NCBI RefSeq assembly: GCF_016863635.1 | Contig: NZ_BOPG01000049.1 | Location: 62,001-126,000 of the forward strand | Length of the DNA: 64,000 bases | Source of the DNA: Virgisporangium aurantiacum | Lineage (GTDB): Bacteria; Actinomycetota; Actinomycetes; Mycobacteriales; Micromonosporaceae | Direction: 5' to 3' | In this document: positions 31,698-40,131 of the stretch, in pieces | Numbering within the stretch: the stretch's first letter is position 1 | Layout of the letters: each line of letters opens with the position of its first letter | The notes under the pieces: generated by a model | What the model was told of the DNA's origin: nothing | Seen by the model: the letters and a program-made list of their open reading frames with translations, nothing else | Databases searched by the model: none | Translations under genes and position numbers: made by a program

Positions 31698-33338
31698 GTG
31701 ACCGACGGCCCCCTCATCGTGCAGTCAGACAAGTCCCTGCTTCTCGAGGTCGACCACCCGGACGCGCTCGCCTGCCGGATGGCGATCGCGCCGTTCGCCG
31801 AGCTCGAGCGCTCGCCGGAGCACATCCACACGTACCGCCTCACCCCGTTGGGCCTCTGGAACGCGCGTGCCGCCGGCCACGATGCAGAGAGCGTAGTCGA
31901 TGCTCTGCTGCGCTACTCCCGGTATCCGGTGCCGCACGCGCTGCTGGTCGACGTGGCCGAGACGATGGACCGGTACGGGCGGCTGCAGCTGCTGAACCAC
32001 CCGTCGCACGGGCTGGTGCTCAAGGGGCTCGACAAGGCGGTGCTCACCGAGGTCGCCAAGAGCAAGAAGCTGGCCGGCATGTTCGGCGACAAGGTCGAGG
32101 AGGACCTCATCGCCGTGCACCCGTCGGAGCGCGGACGGCTCAAGCAGGGCCTGCTCAAGCTGGGCTGGCCGGCGGAGGACCTGGCCGGCTACGTCGACGG
32201 CGAGGCGCACGAGATCGCCCTGCACGAAGACGGCTGGCAACTGCGCGCCTACCAGCAGCAGGCGGTCGACGGGTTCTGGGCCGGCGGCTCCGGCGTGGTG
32301 GTGCTGCCGTGCGGCGCCGGCAAGACGCTCGTCGGCGCGGCGGCGATGGCCACCGCCAAGGCCACCACGCTGATCCTGGTGACCAACACCGTGGCCGGGC
32401 GGCAGTGGAAGCGCGAGCTCGTCGCGCGCACGTCGCTCACCGAGGACGAGATCGGCGAGTACTCCGGCGAGCGCAAGGAGATCCGGCCGGTCACGATCGC
32501 CACGTACCAGGTGCTCACCACGCGGCGCAGCGGCGTATTCACCCACCTCGACCTGTTCGGCGCCCGCGACTGGGGTCTGATCATCTACGACGAGGTCCAC
32601 CTGCTCCCGGCGCCGATCTTCCGGTTCACCGCCGATCTCCAGGCCCGGCGTCGGCTCGGCCTCACCGCCACGCTGGTTCGGGAGGACGGGCGTGAGGGCG
32701 ACGTCTTCTCGCTCATCGGCCCGAAGCGGTACGACGCTCCCTGGAAGGACATCGAGGCACAGGGCTGGATCGCGCCGGCCGAGTGCATCGAGGTGCGCGC
32801 CACGCTCACCGACGACGAGCGGATGGCGTACGCCGTCACCGAGAACGAGGAGAAGTACCGCGCGGCGGCCACCGCCCGCACGAAGCTGCCCATCGTGAAG
32901 GCGCTGGTCGACAAGCACCAGGGCGAGCAGATCCTGGTGATCGGCGCGTACCTGGACCAGCTGCACCAGCTGGGCGAGTTCCTTGACGCGCCGATCGTGC
33001 AGGGGTCGACCACGAACAAGGAGCGGGAACGGCTCTTCGACGAGTTCCGGCGCGGTGACCTGAAGACCCTGGTGATCTCGCGGGTCGGTAACTTCTCGAT
33101 CGACCTGCCCGAAGCCGCCGTGGCGATCCAGGTGTCGGGGACGTTCGGCTCGCGGCAGGAGGAGGCGCAGCGGCTCGGGCGGGTCTTGAGGCCGAAGGCC
33201 GACGGGCGGCAGGCGCACTTCTACACGGTGGTGTCCCGCGACACGATCGACACGGAGTACGCGGCGCACCGGCAGCGGTTCCTCGCCGAGCAGGGGTACG
33301 CGTACACGATCGTCGACGCCGACGACGTGCTCTCCTGA
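31698..33338 (+). CDS. XPB-type DNA repair helicase
   Basis: A 546-aa superfamily 2 helicase of the bacterial XPB/ERCC3 group. The N-terminal part (about 1-190) is the damage-recognition-like domain. Helicase motifs are I LPCGAGKT, Ia LILVTNTVAGRQW, II IIYDEVHLLP, III LGLTATLVREDG (containing the RED triad), V LVISRVGNFSIDLPEA and VI QRLGRVLR. A thumb-like region lies between motifs III and IV. The start is GTG. It converges with the helicase-associated gene 12 nt away. Roles in nucleotide excision or fork repair are inferred from eukaryal and archaeal homologues. Confidence 0.95.
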   Translation: MTDGPLIVQSDKSLLLEVDHPDALACRMAIAPFAELERSPEHIHTYRLTPLGLWNARAAGHDAESVVDALLRYSRYPVPHALLVDVAETMDRYGRLQLLNHPSHGLVLKGLDKAVLTEVAKSKKLAGMFGDKVEEDLIAVHPSERGRLKQGLLKLGWPAEDLAGYVDGEAHEIALHEDGWQLRAYQQQAVDGFWAGGSGVVVLPCGAGKTLVGAAAMATAKATTLILVTNTVAGRQWKRELVARTSLTEDEIGEYSGERKEIRPVTIATYQVLTTRRSGVFTHLDLFGARDWGLIIYDEVHLLPAPIFRFTADLQARRRLGLTATLVREDGREGDVFSLIGPKRYDAPWKDIEAQGWIAPAECIEVRATLTDDERMAYAVTENEEKYRAAATARTKLPIVKALVDKHQGEQILVIGAYLDQLHQLGEFLDAPIVQGSTTNKERERLFDEFRRGDLKTLVISRVGNFSIDLPEAAVAIQVSGTFGSRQEEAQRLGRVLRPKADGRQAHFYTVVSRDTIDTEYAAHRQRFLAEQGYAYTIVDADDVLS

Positions 33339-33350
33339 CGACTCGGCCGG

Positions 33351-35663
33351 TCAGTCGTGAAGTTCGGCGGCCGTGATCCGGTACAGGGCCAGCGTGTGCA
33401 GGGTCTCGGTGCGCTCGTCCTCGGCGCGGAGGTAACCCGCGGCCATGGAGACCGGCCGGACCAGGCGGCTCGTCGGGGACCCGTGCGCGTCGACGTAACC
33501 CACCCACACCAGCGACTTCTCCCGTACGGCCTGCTGCAGCACCTGCATCGCCGTCGCGTGGGCGCCGTTGCCCGCCGAGCCGGTGCCCGGCGCGGTGCGC
33601 ACGCTCTCCGGCGCCCGCCGCAGGGCCCGGGCCGCCGCCTCGCCGCGGCGCATCTGCTCCACCACGCCGGCCACCTGGGCCGGTCGTAGCTCCGGCATCG
33701 CCAGCGGGTCGTCGCGCCGGGTCGGCAGTGCCGGCCGGTTGGGCGCGCGCCGCGACCGTGGACGCGAGAGCACGGCCGCGCCGGTGGCGTCCTCCCGCAC
33801 CGGGGCGTAGCCGGCGGCGCGGAGCACGTCGAGCAGGCGGCCCGGCGCGGCGACGGTCACCAGGACCGTGGGCGCCAGCCGCCGGAACGACAGCACCGCC
33901 AGCCGCTTGTCGGCGTACACCTCGGCGAGCAGCGTCTCGTCCTCGCTGCGCAGGTAGGCACCGGCGGTGCCGGCCCGCAGGCCGCCGTGCTTGCGGGCGA
34001 CGTCGTCGATCAGGTAGGTCAGGGCCTGCGGCACGGGGGTGCGCGACCGCCGCTTGAACAGCGAGTGCAGATCACCGGCGGAGTAGCCGGCGTCGAGCGC
34101 GCGGCGCACCGAGGTGGGCGTCACGCGCAGCACCGAGGCCGACTCGGCGTCGGCGACCAGCGCGAGTTCGGCGGCGAGCGTCGGCTCGGGCGGGCCGGGG
34201 ACGATCACCGACAGGTCGGCCTGCACCACGACCACGTCGACGGGCGCGGGCAGCAACGCCGCGAGCGCGGCGCCGGCGTCGGGCACCGGCCGGTTGTTGC
34301 GGACGCCCAGCGGATCCTCGGAGTCGGTCCGGCCCTCGACCTCCTGCAGCAGCAGCCGCGAGTAGCCGGTCAGGGCGCCGAGCCCGGTGATCCCGAGCGT
34401 CGCGGCCTCGGCCAGCACCGTCTCGGCCGGCACGGCCCGGGCGCGGGTGGTGCGGCGCGGCGCCCGCCAGGCCAGGATCTCGGCGATGGCGTCGGCGGGC
34501 GGTGCCGCGTTCTTCGGCAGCCCGGCGAGCACGTCGAGCACCGCCCGGCGGCCGGCCGGAGCGCCGAGGCGCTCGGCCTCCGCCGCGAGGGCGGCGATCG
34601 GCCGGTCGCGGTCGTCGCGCTGACCGATGAGGGACGCGCTGCGCGGCATCGCCAGCCAGGCGACCGCGAGGACGCGCCAGCGGTGTGCCAACGGCGAGAC
34701 CTGCCAGCCGTCGTACGCGGCGGAGGGCAGGAAACCGGGATCGTCGTCACCGAGCAGGCCGGCCGCGTAGGTGACCTCCAACAACAGGGCCGCGTCACCC
34801 TCGCTGATCCCGGCGGTGCGGGCCACCCGGCGCAGGTCCCGGACGCCCATCCCACCCGCCCGCAGCACCGCCGCCGGTTCGAGCGCGAGCGCCTCCAGCA
34901 GCGCCTCGGCGACGCGCACCACCTCCAGCGCCTGCCCGGCACCGGCCCGGTCGGCGCCGTTGGCCCGCCGCGTCTCGACGTCGGGCGGCACCGGGTGCAG
35001 GCGGCCGAGCGGTCCGGAGTCGCGGCGCAGCAGCAGCGCCACCTCGCGCGGCAGCTCGACGGTGTCGTCGTTGACCTGCACCAGCAGGTGATGGTCGAGC
35101 AGCCAACGGATCGGCGAGTCGGCCGCCAGCGGTGGCACGATGACGCCGAGCGGTGGCCCGGCGGCGAGCCGGTCGAGGGCGGCCCGGGCTGGTTGCGGCG
35201 CGCTCAGCAGCGTGCGGCGCAGCCCCGCCGGGTCGTCGGCCAGTGCGGCGGCGGCCGGGTCGAGCTCGGCGGCGGGCCGGCCCAGCCCGGCCGGATGTGG
35301 GCTGACCTCGGTGACGGCGGGCACGACGGCCAGGTCGTGCTCCGGGCCGTAGACCAGTGCGCGGTCCCGGAGCGCCGCCAACGCGGGACGGGCAACCGCC
35401 GGCTCGGCACCGCACTGCGCGGCGATCGCGAGCACCGCGTCGAGCGACACCGGCGGCGGCAGGTACCGCACCGCGTCGAGGATCTCCAGCGTGAACCGGT
35501 CGAGCGAGTCGAGCGCACGGGCGACCGACAGGCGGGACTGGGCCCGGACGGCGAGCGTGGTGAGGTCGCCCGGCACCGGTACGACCAGGTCCGGGCGCAG
35601 CCGGACGAGCGCGGCCAGTCCCTCGTCACTCAGGCCGCGCAGATGATCAATTAACGTTCCCAT
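33351..35663 (-). CDS. Helicase-associated (XPB/Ssl2 N-terminal-like) protein
   Basis: A large 770-aa actinobacterial protein annotated in relatives as helicase-associated. It has many short Leu/Ala/Arg helices typical of winged-helix arrays (MGTLIDHLRGLSDEGLAALVRLRPDL; VRDLRRVARTAGISEGDAALLLEVTYAAGLL). A central VDVVVVQADLSVIVPGPPEP segment is the best conserved mark of the family, followed by RVTPTSVRRALDAGYSAGDL. The C-terminal WYL-like part (VWVGYVDAHGSPTSRLVRPVSM) resembles ligand/DNA-sensor domains. ATG at 35663 has GAAGG upstream. Its convergent position next to the XPB gene suggests a joint repair role. Confidence 0.88.
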   Translation of the reverse strand: MGTLIDHLRGLSDEGLAALVRLRPDLVVPVPGDLTTLAVRAQSRLSVARALDSLDRFTLEILDAVRYLPPPVSLDAVLAIAAQCGAEPAVARPALAALRDRALVYGPEHDLAVVPAVTEVSPHPAGLGRPAAELDPAAAALADDPAGLRRTLLSAPQPARAALDRLAAGPPLGVIVPPLAADSPIRWLLDHHLLVQVNDDTVELPREVALLLRRDSGPLGRLHPVPPDVETRRANGADRAGAGQALEVVRVAEALLEALALEPAAVLRAGGMGVRDLRRVARTAGISEGDAALLLEVTYAAGLLGDDDPGFLPSAAYDGWQVSPLAHRWRVLAVAWLAMPRSASLIGQRDDRDRPIAALAAEAERLGAPAGRRAVLDVLAGLPKNAAPPADAIAEILAWRAPRRTTRARAVPAETVLAEAATLGITGLGALTGYSRLLLQEVEGRTDSEDPLGVRNNRPVPDAGAALAALLPAPVDVVVVQADLSVIVPGPPEPTLAAELALVADAESASVLRVTPTSVRRALDAGYSAGDLHSLFKRRSRTPVPQALTYLIDDVARKHGGLRAGTAGAYLRSEDETLLAEVYADKRLAVLSFRRLAPTVLVTVAAPGRLLDVLRAAGYAPVREDATGAAVLSRPRSRRAPNRPALPTRRDDPLAMPELRPAQVAGVVEQMRRGEAAARALRRAPESVRTAPGTGSAGNGAHATAMQVLQQAVREKSLVWVGYVDAHGSPTSRLVRPVSMAAGYLRAEDERTETLHTLALYRITAAELHD

Positions 35664-35745
35664 CTCGACCTTCAAAGGTACCGCTGGCGCGGATCGCGGA
35701 TGATGTTCGCGTGAGCGGCGATTCGAGCTATTCGAGCGAGGTTCT

Positions 35746-36228
35746 GTGAACCCTTACGGTCCCGGTGGTGGACCCAATCAGCAACCACCCCCGCGACGCC
35801 GGGGCTGGCTGCGGCGCAACTGGCCCTGGTACGACCGCTACTGCACCGCCCGCGACATGCGGCGGGCGCAGCAGGGACGGCGCGGGCGTCAACGTAACGA
35901 CAGCGATGGCTGCGACCCCTGTGACGGTTGCGGCTGTGACCTGTTCCACCTGTCCACATTCCAGGTCCTCCTGCTCGCGGCGCCCACCCGCACGCCGCGG
36001 CGAAAGGTGACCGTACCCGCCCGGGCCGGGCTGGGCGCGATCCGCGGCTACCAGCGGTGGGTGTCGCACCGGCTGCCGACCGACTGCCCGCACACGCCGT
36101 CCTGTTCGCACTACGGGTCCGCCGTGGTACGCCGGTACGGGCTGTTCCAGGGCGCTCGGTTGGCGGGTGGGCGCATCGCCCGGTGCACGTCCACGGTTCC
36201 GCGTGGCACGGCCGATCCACCGCCCTGA
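35746..36228 (+). CDS. yidD: YidD-like membrane protein insertion factor with Cys-rich extension
   Basis: YidD is a small membrane-associated protein that helps YidC insert membrane proteins. The family core is the C-terminal 75 residues: GLGAIRGYQRWVSHRLPTDCPHTPSCSHYGSAVVRRYGLFQGARLAGGRIARC, with the conserved Cys triplet. Here it follows an 85-residue extension that is basic (PPPRRRGWLRRNWPWYDRY) and then Cys/Asp-rich (SDGCDPCDGCGCDLFHLS) before a hydrophobic segment. Usual YidD is about 70-115 aa and sits by oriC with rnpA and yidC; this copy is elsewhere. GTG start with GCGAGG upstream. Confidence 0.85.
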   Translation: MNPYGPGGGPNQQPPPRRRGWLRRNWPWYDRYCTARDMRRAQQGRRGRQRNDSDGCDPCDGCGCDLFHLSTFQVLLLAAPTRTPRRKVTVPARAGLGAIRGYQRWVSHRLPTDCPHTPSCSHYGSAVVRRYGLFQGARLAGGRIARCTSTVPRGTADPPP

Positions 36229-36247
36229 TTGTGGGAAACTATCCGGC

Positions 36248-36538
36248 ATGTCTAACCCGCATCCTTCTACCCCTTCTGCCCGGCCCAAGCCGCGGCCGAC
36301 CACCGGCGTAGCCCGGGGCCGGGCACAGGTTCCAGGAGCGCTCACGGCCGACCCGAGCGGGGAGATCGCGGTTCACGAGGAGGTCGGTCCGGCCGTGGCC
36401 GACCTCGTCGAACCCCACACCCCGGGCAGCCGCCTGCCGGTGAGCGAACTGTTGTTCCACCGCGCCGGCGCGGCTTCACCGTTCGGCGACGACCTGCAGT
36501 TCCCGCTTCCGGCCGGCGCTTTGAACTACCACCAATAG
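36248..36538 (+). CDS. Small Pro-rich protein of unknown function
   Basis: A 96-aa frame starting at ATG 36248, 20 nt after yidD. The first 35 residues are Pro/Arg/Ser-rich, and the rest is mixed: SGEIAVHEEVGPAVADLVEPHTPGSRLPVSELLFHRAG followed by ASPFGDDLQFPLPAG. No signal peptide or family is seen. Codon use is strongly GC-biased like its neighbours, which supports a real gene. The A+T-rich ACTATCC just before the ATG could be a promoter for a leaderless message. Confidence 0.5.
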   Translation: MSNPHPSTPSARPKPRPTTGVARGRAQVPGALTADPSGEIAVHEEVGPAVADLVEPHTPGSRLPVSELLFHRAGAASPFGDDLQFPLPAGALNYHQ

Positions 36539-36563
36539 CCCCAGAAGTCGGTTGGAGTCCTCG

Positions 36564-36605
36564 GTGGTGATGGATAGCCTGAAACAGTCAGGAATCCATC
36601 ACCAC
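36564..36605 (+). promoter_or_regulatory. Nested dyad upstream of the cold-shock gene
   Basis: GTGGTGATGGAT (36564-36575) and ATCCATCACCAC (36594-36605) are a perfect 12-bp inverted repeat, with an inner stem CCTGA/TCAGG (36578-36582 and 36588-36592). TTGGAG (36552-36557) and TAGCCT (36575-36580), 17 nt apart, look like a promoter whose -10 lies inside the dyad. It may be an operator or an mRNA structure. Confidence 0.6.
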
Positions 36606-36624
36606 AAGCAGCAAGGGACTCACT

Positions 36625-37011
36625 GTGCCAACGGGTCGCGTCAAGTGGTACGACACCGACAAAGGCTTTGGTTTCCTCACCAGAGACGACGGCGGTGACG
36701 TCTTCGTGCACAAGGCCGCCCTGCCGGCCGGAGTCGAGGACCTCAAGAAGGGCCAGCGGGTCGAGTTCGGCGTGGTCGAGGGCAGCAAGGGCAACCAGGC
36801 CCTCCAGTTGACGCTGCTGGAGGCGATCCCGTCGGTCGCCCGGGCCCAGCGCCGTCCCGCCGAGGAGCTGCACGGCCTGATCGAAGACATGATCAAGGTG
36901 ATGGAAGCGAAGATCCAGCCCGAGCTGCGCCGCGGCCGGTTCCCCGACCGGAAGACCGGCCAGATGGTCGCCAAGCTGGTGCACGCGGTGGCGAAGGAGC
37001 TAGAGGTCTGA
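36625..37011 (+). CDS. Cold-shock domain protein with C-terminal extension
   Basis: A 128-aa nucleic-acid-binding protein. Residues 1-65 form a cold-shock domain with RNP1 KGFGFLT and RNP2 DVFVHKAAL, starting VPTGRVKWYDTDKG. The second half is an actinobacterial extension of charged helices (RRPAEELHGLIEDMIKVMEAKIQPELRRGRFPDRKTGQMVAKLVHAVAKELE), roughly doubling the usual 67 aa. GTG start with AAGGGA upstream. The last 12 nt overlap the convergent mqnD gene. The upstream dyad suggests control of transcription or mRNA folding. Confidence 0.9.
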   Translation: MPTGRVKWYDTDKGFGFLTRDDGGDVFVHKAALPAGVEDLKKGQRVEFGVVEGSKGNQALQLTLLEAIPSVARAQRRPAEELHGLIEDMIKVMEAKIQPELRRGRFPDRKTGQMVAKLVHAVAKELEV

Positions 37012-37803
37012 GGCGGCGGGCACGAGCCCGGCGTCCGCCGCCCGGTTCAGCAGGCCGCGCACGGCCCCGTAGCCCTCGTCGCCCAGGTCGTGGGTGAACT
37101 CGTTCACGTAGAGCTTGATGTGCTGGTCCACCACGTCCTGCTCCATCTCCTGGGCGTGCGCCAGCACGTACTCCCGCGACAGTGACGGGTCGGCCCAGGC
37201 CCGGCGCACCGACTCGCGGATCCATCCGGTGGCGGCGGCCGCGTCGACGGCGCCGCGCCGGGCCAGGATCGCACCCAGCGGGATCGGCAGGCCGGTGGTC
37301 GACTCCCACCACTCGCCGAGGTCGACGACCGACGTCAGGCCGAACCGCGGGTACACGAACCGGGCCTCGTGGATCACCAGGCCGGCGTCGTAGGTACCGT
37401 CGGCCACGCCCGGCATGATCGACGCGAACGGCACCACCTCGATCGAGGCGGGCGACGCGGAGCCCATCCACAGCCGCATCAACAGGTACGCGGTGGTGCG
37501 GTCGCCGGGCACGGCGACGCGCAGCCCGTCGATCGATCGCAACGCCGAACGGGCCAGCAGCAGCGGCCCGCACCCGCGCCCGAGCGCGCCGCCGCACGGC
37601 AGCAGTTCGTAGCGGTCGAGCAGCCACGGCAGCGCCGCGTACGACACCTTCACCAGATCCAGATCGTCGGTGACCGCCAGCGTGTTGGTGACATCGACGT
37701 CGGCGTAGCGCACCTCGACCGTGGGCGCGCCCGGAACGAGCCCGTGCGCCAGCGCGTGGAACGTGAACGTGTCGTTGGGGCAGGGCGAGATCGTGAGGTT
37801 CAC
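37000..37803 (-). CDS. mqnD: 1,4-Dihydroxy-6-naphthoate synthase
   Basis: MqnD converts cyclic de-hypoxanthine futalosine to 1,4-dihydroxy-6-naphthoate in the futalosine route to menaquinone. The 267-aa protein begins NLTISPCPNDTFTFHALAHGLV, the hallmark start, and continues with VSYAALPWLLDRYELLPCGGALGRGCGPLL, DAGLVIHEARFVY (catalytic His region) and PIPLGAILARRG. The start GTG overlaps the mqnB stop (GTGA), so the two are coupled. Neighbouring genes for MqnA and MqnC are not in the window. Confidence 0.94.
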   Translation of the reverse strand: MNLTISPCPNDTFTFHALAHGLVPGAPTVEVRYADVDVTNTLAVTDDLDLVKVSYAALPWLLDRYELLPCGGALGRGCGPLLLARSALRSIDGLRVAVPGDRTTAYLLMRLWMGSASPASIEVVPFASIMPGVADGTYDAGLVIHEARFVYPRFGLTSVVDLGEWWESTTGLPIPLGAILARRGAVDAAAATGWIRESVRRAWADPSLSREYVLAHAQEMEQDVVDQHIKLYVNEFTHDLGDEGYGAVRGLLNRAADAGLVPAASDL

Positions 37804-38411
37804 CCGTCCAACGTAGCGAGCGCCGCGCCCACCTCGGCCAGCGCGTCGAGCGCCGGTCCGATCCGCCACGCGGCCCGGTCGCGCGGGCCGACCGGGTTCG
37901 AGATCGCCCGGACCTCGCCGAACGGCACCCCGGCGAGCGCGCACGCCGTCGCCACGCCGAAGCCCTCCATGCCCTCGGCGACCGCGTCGGGGTAGCGCTC
38001 GGCGAGCGCCTCGGCCCGGGCGGCGGTTCCGGTGACGGTCGACACGGTCAGCACGGCGCCGCGCACGGCGTCCGGAAGGATCTTGAGGTCGGCGGTGGGC
38101 AGGCTGGTGGCTCCGAAGCCGAGGTCGTCGAGGGTGAGGAAACCGCCGGGTGAGTCGGCCCCGAGGTCGGCGGCGACGCTCCGGGTGGCCACCGCGAGGG
38201 CGCCCAATTGGATACGCGTGACCAGCCCCCCGGCAATCCCGGCGCTCAGCACGGTGGTGATGCCGGGGTTCCGGGCCAGGTACCACGCCGTACCGGCGGC
38301 GGCCGCCGCCGGGCCCACCCCGGCCGCGAGCACCTCGACCGGCGCACCGGTGGGTACCCCGCGCAGCACGGCCGCCCGTTCCGCCTCGACGGCGGTCACC
38401 ACGAGGATCAC
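37800..38411 (-). CDS. mqnB: Futalosine hydrolase
   Basis: MqnB removes the base from futalosine or aminodeoxyfutalosine for menaquinone synthesis. The 203-aa protein has the PNP/MTAN fold: MILVVTAVEAERAAVLRG at the start, GITTVLSAGIAGGL (nucleoside phosphorylase signature) and AEGMEGFGVATACALAGVPFGEVRAISN with the catalytic Glu and Asn positions. GTG start. It overlaps the MFS gene stop by 4 nt and mqnD by 4 nt, forming one operon. Confidence 0.92.
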   Translation of the reverse strand: MILVVTAVEAERAAVLRGVPTGAPVEVLAAGVGPAAAAAGTAWYLARNPGITTVLSAGIAGGLVTRIQLGALAVATRSVAADLGADSPGGFLTLDDLGFGATSLPTADLKILPDAVRGAVLTVSTVTGTAARAEALAERYPDAVAEGMEGFGVATACALAGVPFGEVRAISNPVGPRDRAAWRIGPALDALAEVGAALATLDG

Positions 38412-40036
38412 GAGCGCCCCGACGGCCGGTACAGGTGGAAGCTGGGCGGCTCGTCGTCGTCGGCGTCGTCATCCTGGTTGTAGAACTGGTCGGCCTCGAC
38501 CGGCATCGGCAACGTGCGGGTGCGGCCCGCGTCGCGCTGCGGCAGCGTCCTCTCCGGGGCGGGCGTCGCGGGCACCACAGGTTCCGTCGGCGGCTCGGCC
38601 TTCGGCGGGGCCTTCTGCGTCGGCAGGTCCTTCACGGGCGTCTTCGCCGTCGAATCGGCGCGGTCCGGTTCGGGTTCCGGCGCTGCGCCCGTCAGCTTGT
38701 CTTTTCGCAGTTTGCCGGCCGACCACATGGCACGCGCGGCACCCAGCGCGAGCCCGACGAACATCGCGACCATGCCCCAGCGGCCCGGGAACGGGATCAG
38801 GCCGAGCGCGCCACCCGCGACCCACGCCACCATCAGCAGCGTCTCGCTGTGCGCGAACGCGCTGGCCCGGGTGCGTTCGTCGGTGCGTTCCTGGATCACC
38901 GCGTCGACCGCGAGCTTGGCCAGGCCGCTGGCCAGCGCCGTCACCAGGCACAGCAACGCGATCGCCGGCAGCGTGAACGACCAGGCGGCCAGGCCCGCCG
39001 CGGCCAGCGTGAGCAGGATGCCGACCGCCTGCAGCACCGCCGGCCGGCGGATCCGCAGCACCGACCCGACCGCGGTCGAGAGGAACGTGCCGGCGCCCAG
39101 CGCGACCGCGAGCAACGCGATCGCGGCGGTCTCGCGCACCCGCGTGCCGCCGAGGGTGAGGTCGAGGTCGCCCGCCCGGACGCTGAACGCCAGGTAGAGG
39201 GCGAGGAAGCCGTAGATCGCGCGCAGGATCGCCGTGCCGGAGATCGAGGCGACGATCAGCGGCGCCGACAGGATCTTGGCGCCCTTGCGCCGCTTGATCA
39301 GCTGGAACGGGCGCGGGATCGACTCGGGCGCCTCGGAGTCGGCCCTCGGCGGCAGCCGCAACGCGGTGACCATGCCGTAGAGGAAGACGAACGTGGCGAT
39401 CCGCAGCGGCCACTGCTGGCCGAACGTGGCGGCCGCGAGAATGCCGAGGGGTGCCACGACGGCGCCGGCGACCGTGCCGAACAGGCTGGCCCGGGCGTTC
39501 GCCGCGCTCAGCGTGAGGCCGGGCGGCAGCAGCCGCGGCACGGCGGCGCTGCGGGCCACCCCGTACGCCCGCGACAGCACCAGGACGCCGAACGCCGCCG
39601 GATAGAGGGCGATGTCGTCGAGGTTCTCCGAGATCAGGTAGGCCAGGAACGCCCGGCCGAGGAACGTGGTAGCCAGCGCGTACCGGCGGCCGTGCCGGAA
39701 CCGGTCGAGCACCGGCCCCACCACCGGCGCCAGCAGCGCGAACGGCAACATCGTCACCAGCAGGTACAGCGCCACCTGGCCGCGCGCCTCGCCGGCCGGT
39801 ACCGAGAAGAAGATCGTGCCGGCCAGGCCGATCGCGATGAGCGCGTCGCCGGCGATCGAGGCGGCGTGCAGGTCGAGCAGCCGGATCATGCCCGGTTCCT
39901 TGGCACCGCCGGCCGTGCGCGCCCGTCCGACGCCCCGGCCCAGGGTGCGGCCGACCGCGGCGATGCCGACGAGAACCCCCCGCGCGAGGCCTCCGAGCAT
40001 GCGGAAGACGCCGGCCAGAACGTCCATCAGCGCCAT
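38408..40036 (-). CDS. MFS transporter upstream of mqnBD
   Basis: A 542-aa membrane transporter. After a ~50-residue cytoplasmic N-terminus rich in Gly/Arg come 12 predicted TM helices (LLVTMLPFALLAPVVGPVLDRFRHGRR carries the motif-A-like loop between TM2 and TM3). The C-terminal ~100 residues are a hydrophilic Pro/Lys/Asp-rich tail, unusually long for an MFS protein. ATG at 40036 is chosen because GAGAGG lies about 9 nt upstream; two other ATG/GTG options further upstream are badly spaced. It is the first gene of the mqnB-mqnD operon, but its substrate and any link to menaquinone are unknown. Confidence 0.82.
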   Translation of the reverse strand: MALMDVLAGVFRMLGGLARGVLVGIAAVGRTLGRGVGRARTAGGAKEPGMIRLLDLHAASIAGDALIAIGLAGTIFFSVPAGEARGQVALYLLVTMLPFALLAPVVGPVLDRFRHGRRYALATTFLGRAFLAYLISENLDDIALYPAAFGVLVLSRAYGVARSAAVPRLLPPGLTLSAANARASLFGTVAGAVVAPLGILAAATFGQQWPLRIATFVFLYGMVTALRLPPRADSEAPESIPRPFQLIKRRKGAKILSAPLIVASISGTAILRAIYGFLALYLAFSVRAGDLDLTLGGTRVRETAAIALLAVALGAGTFLSTAVGSVLRIRRPAVLQAVGILLTLAAAGLAAWSFTLPAIALLCLVTALASGLAKLAVDAVIQERTDERTRASAFAHSETLLMVAWVAGGALGLIPFPGRWGMVAMFVGLALGAARAMWSAGKLRKDKLTGAAPEPEPDRADSTAKTPVKDLPTQKAPPKAEPPTEPVVPATPAPERTLPQRDAGRTRTLPMPVEADQFYNQDDDADDDEPPSFHLYRPSGRS

Positions 40037-40131
40037 ACGGTGCATCCTCTCCGATGTTCGTCCAACGGTAGGGAACAATGGGTGGTCTGACGAGTGGGTG
40101 CCTGTGCGACGCGCGGAAAGGCGGCGGCATC

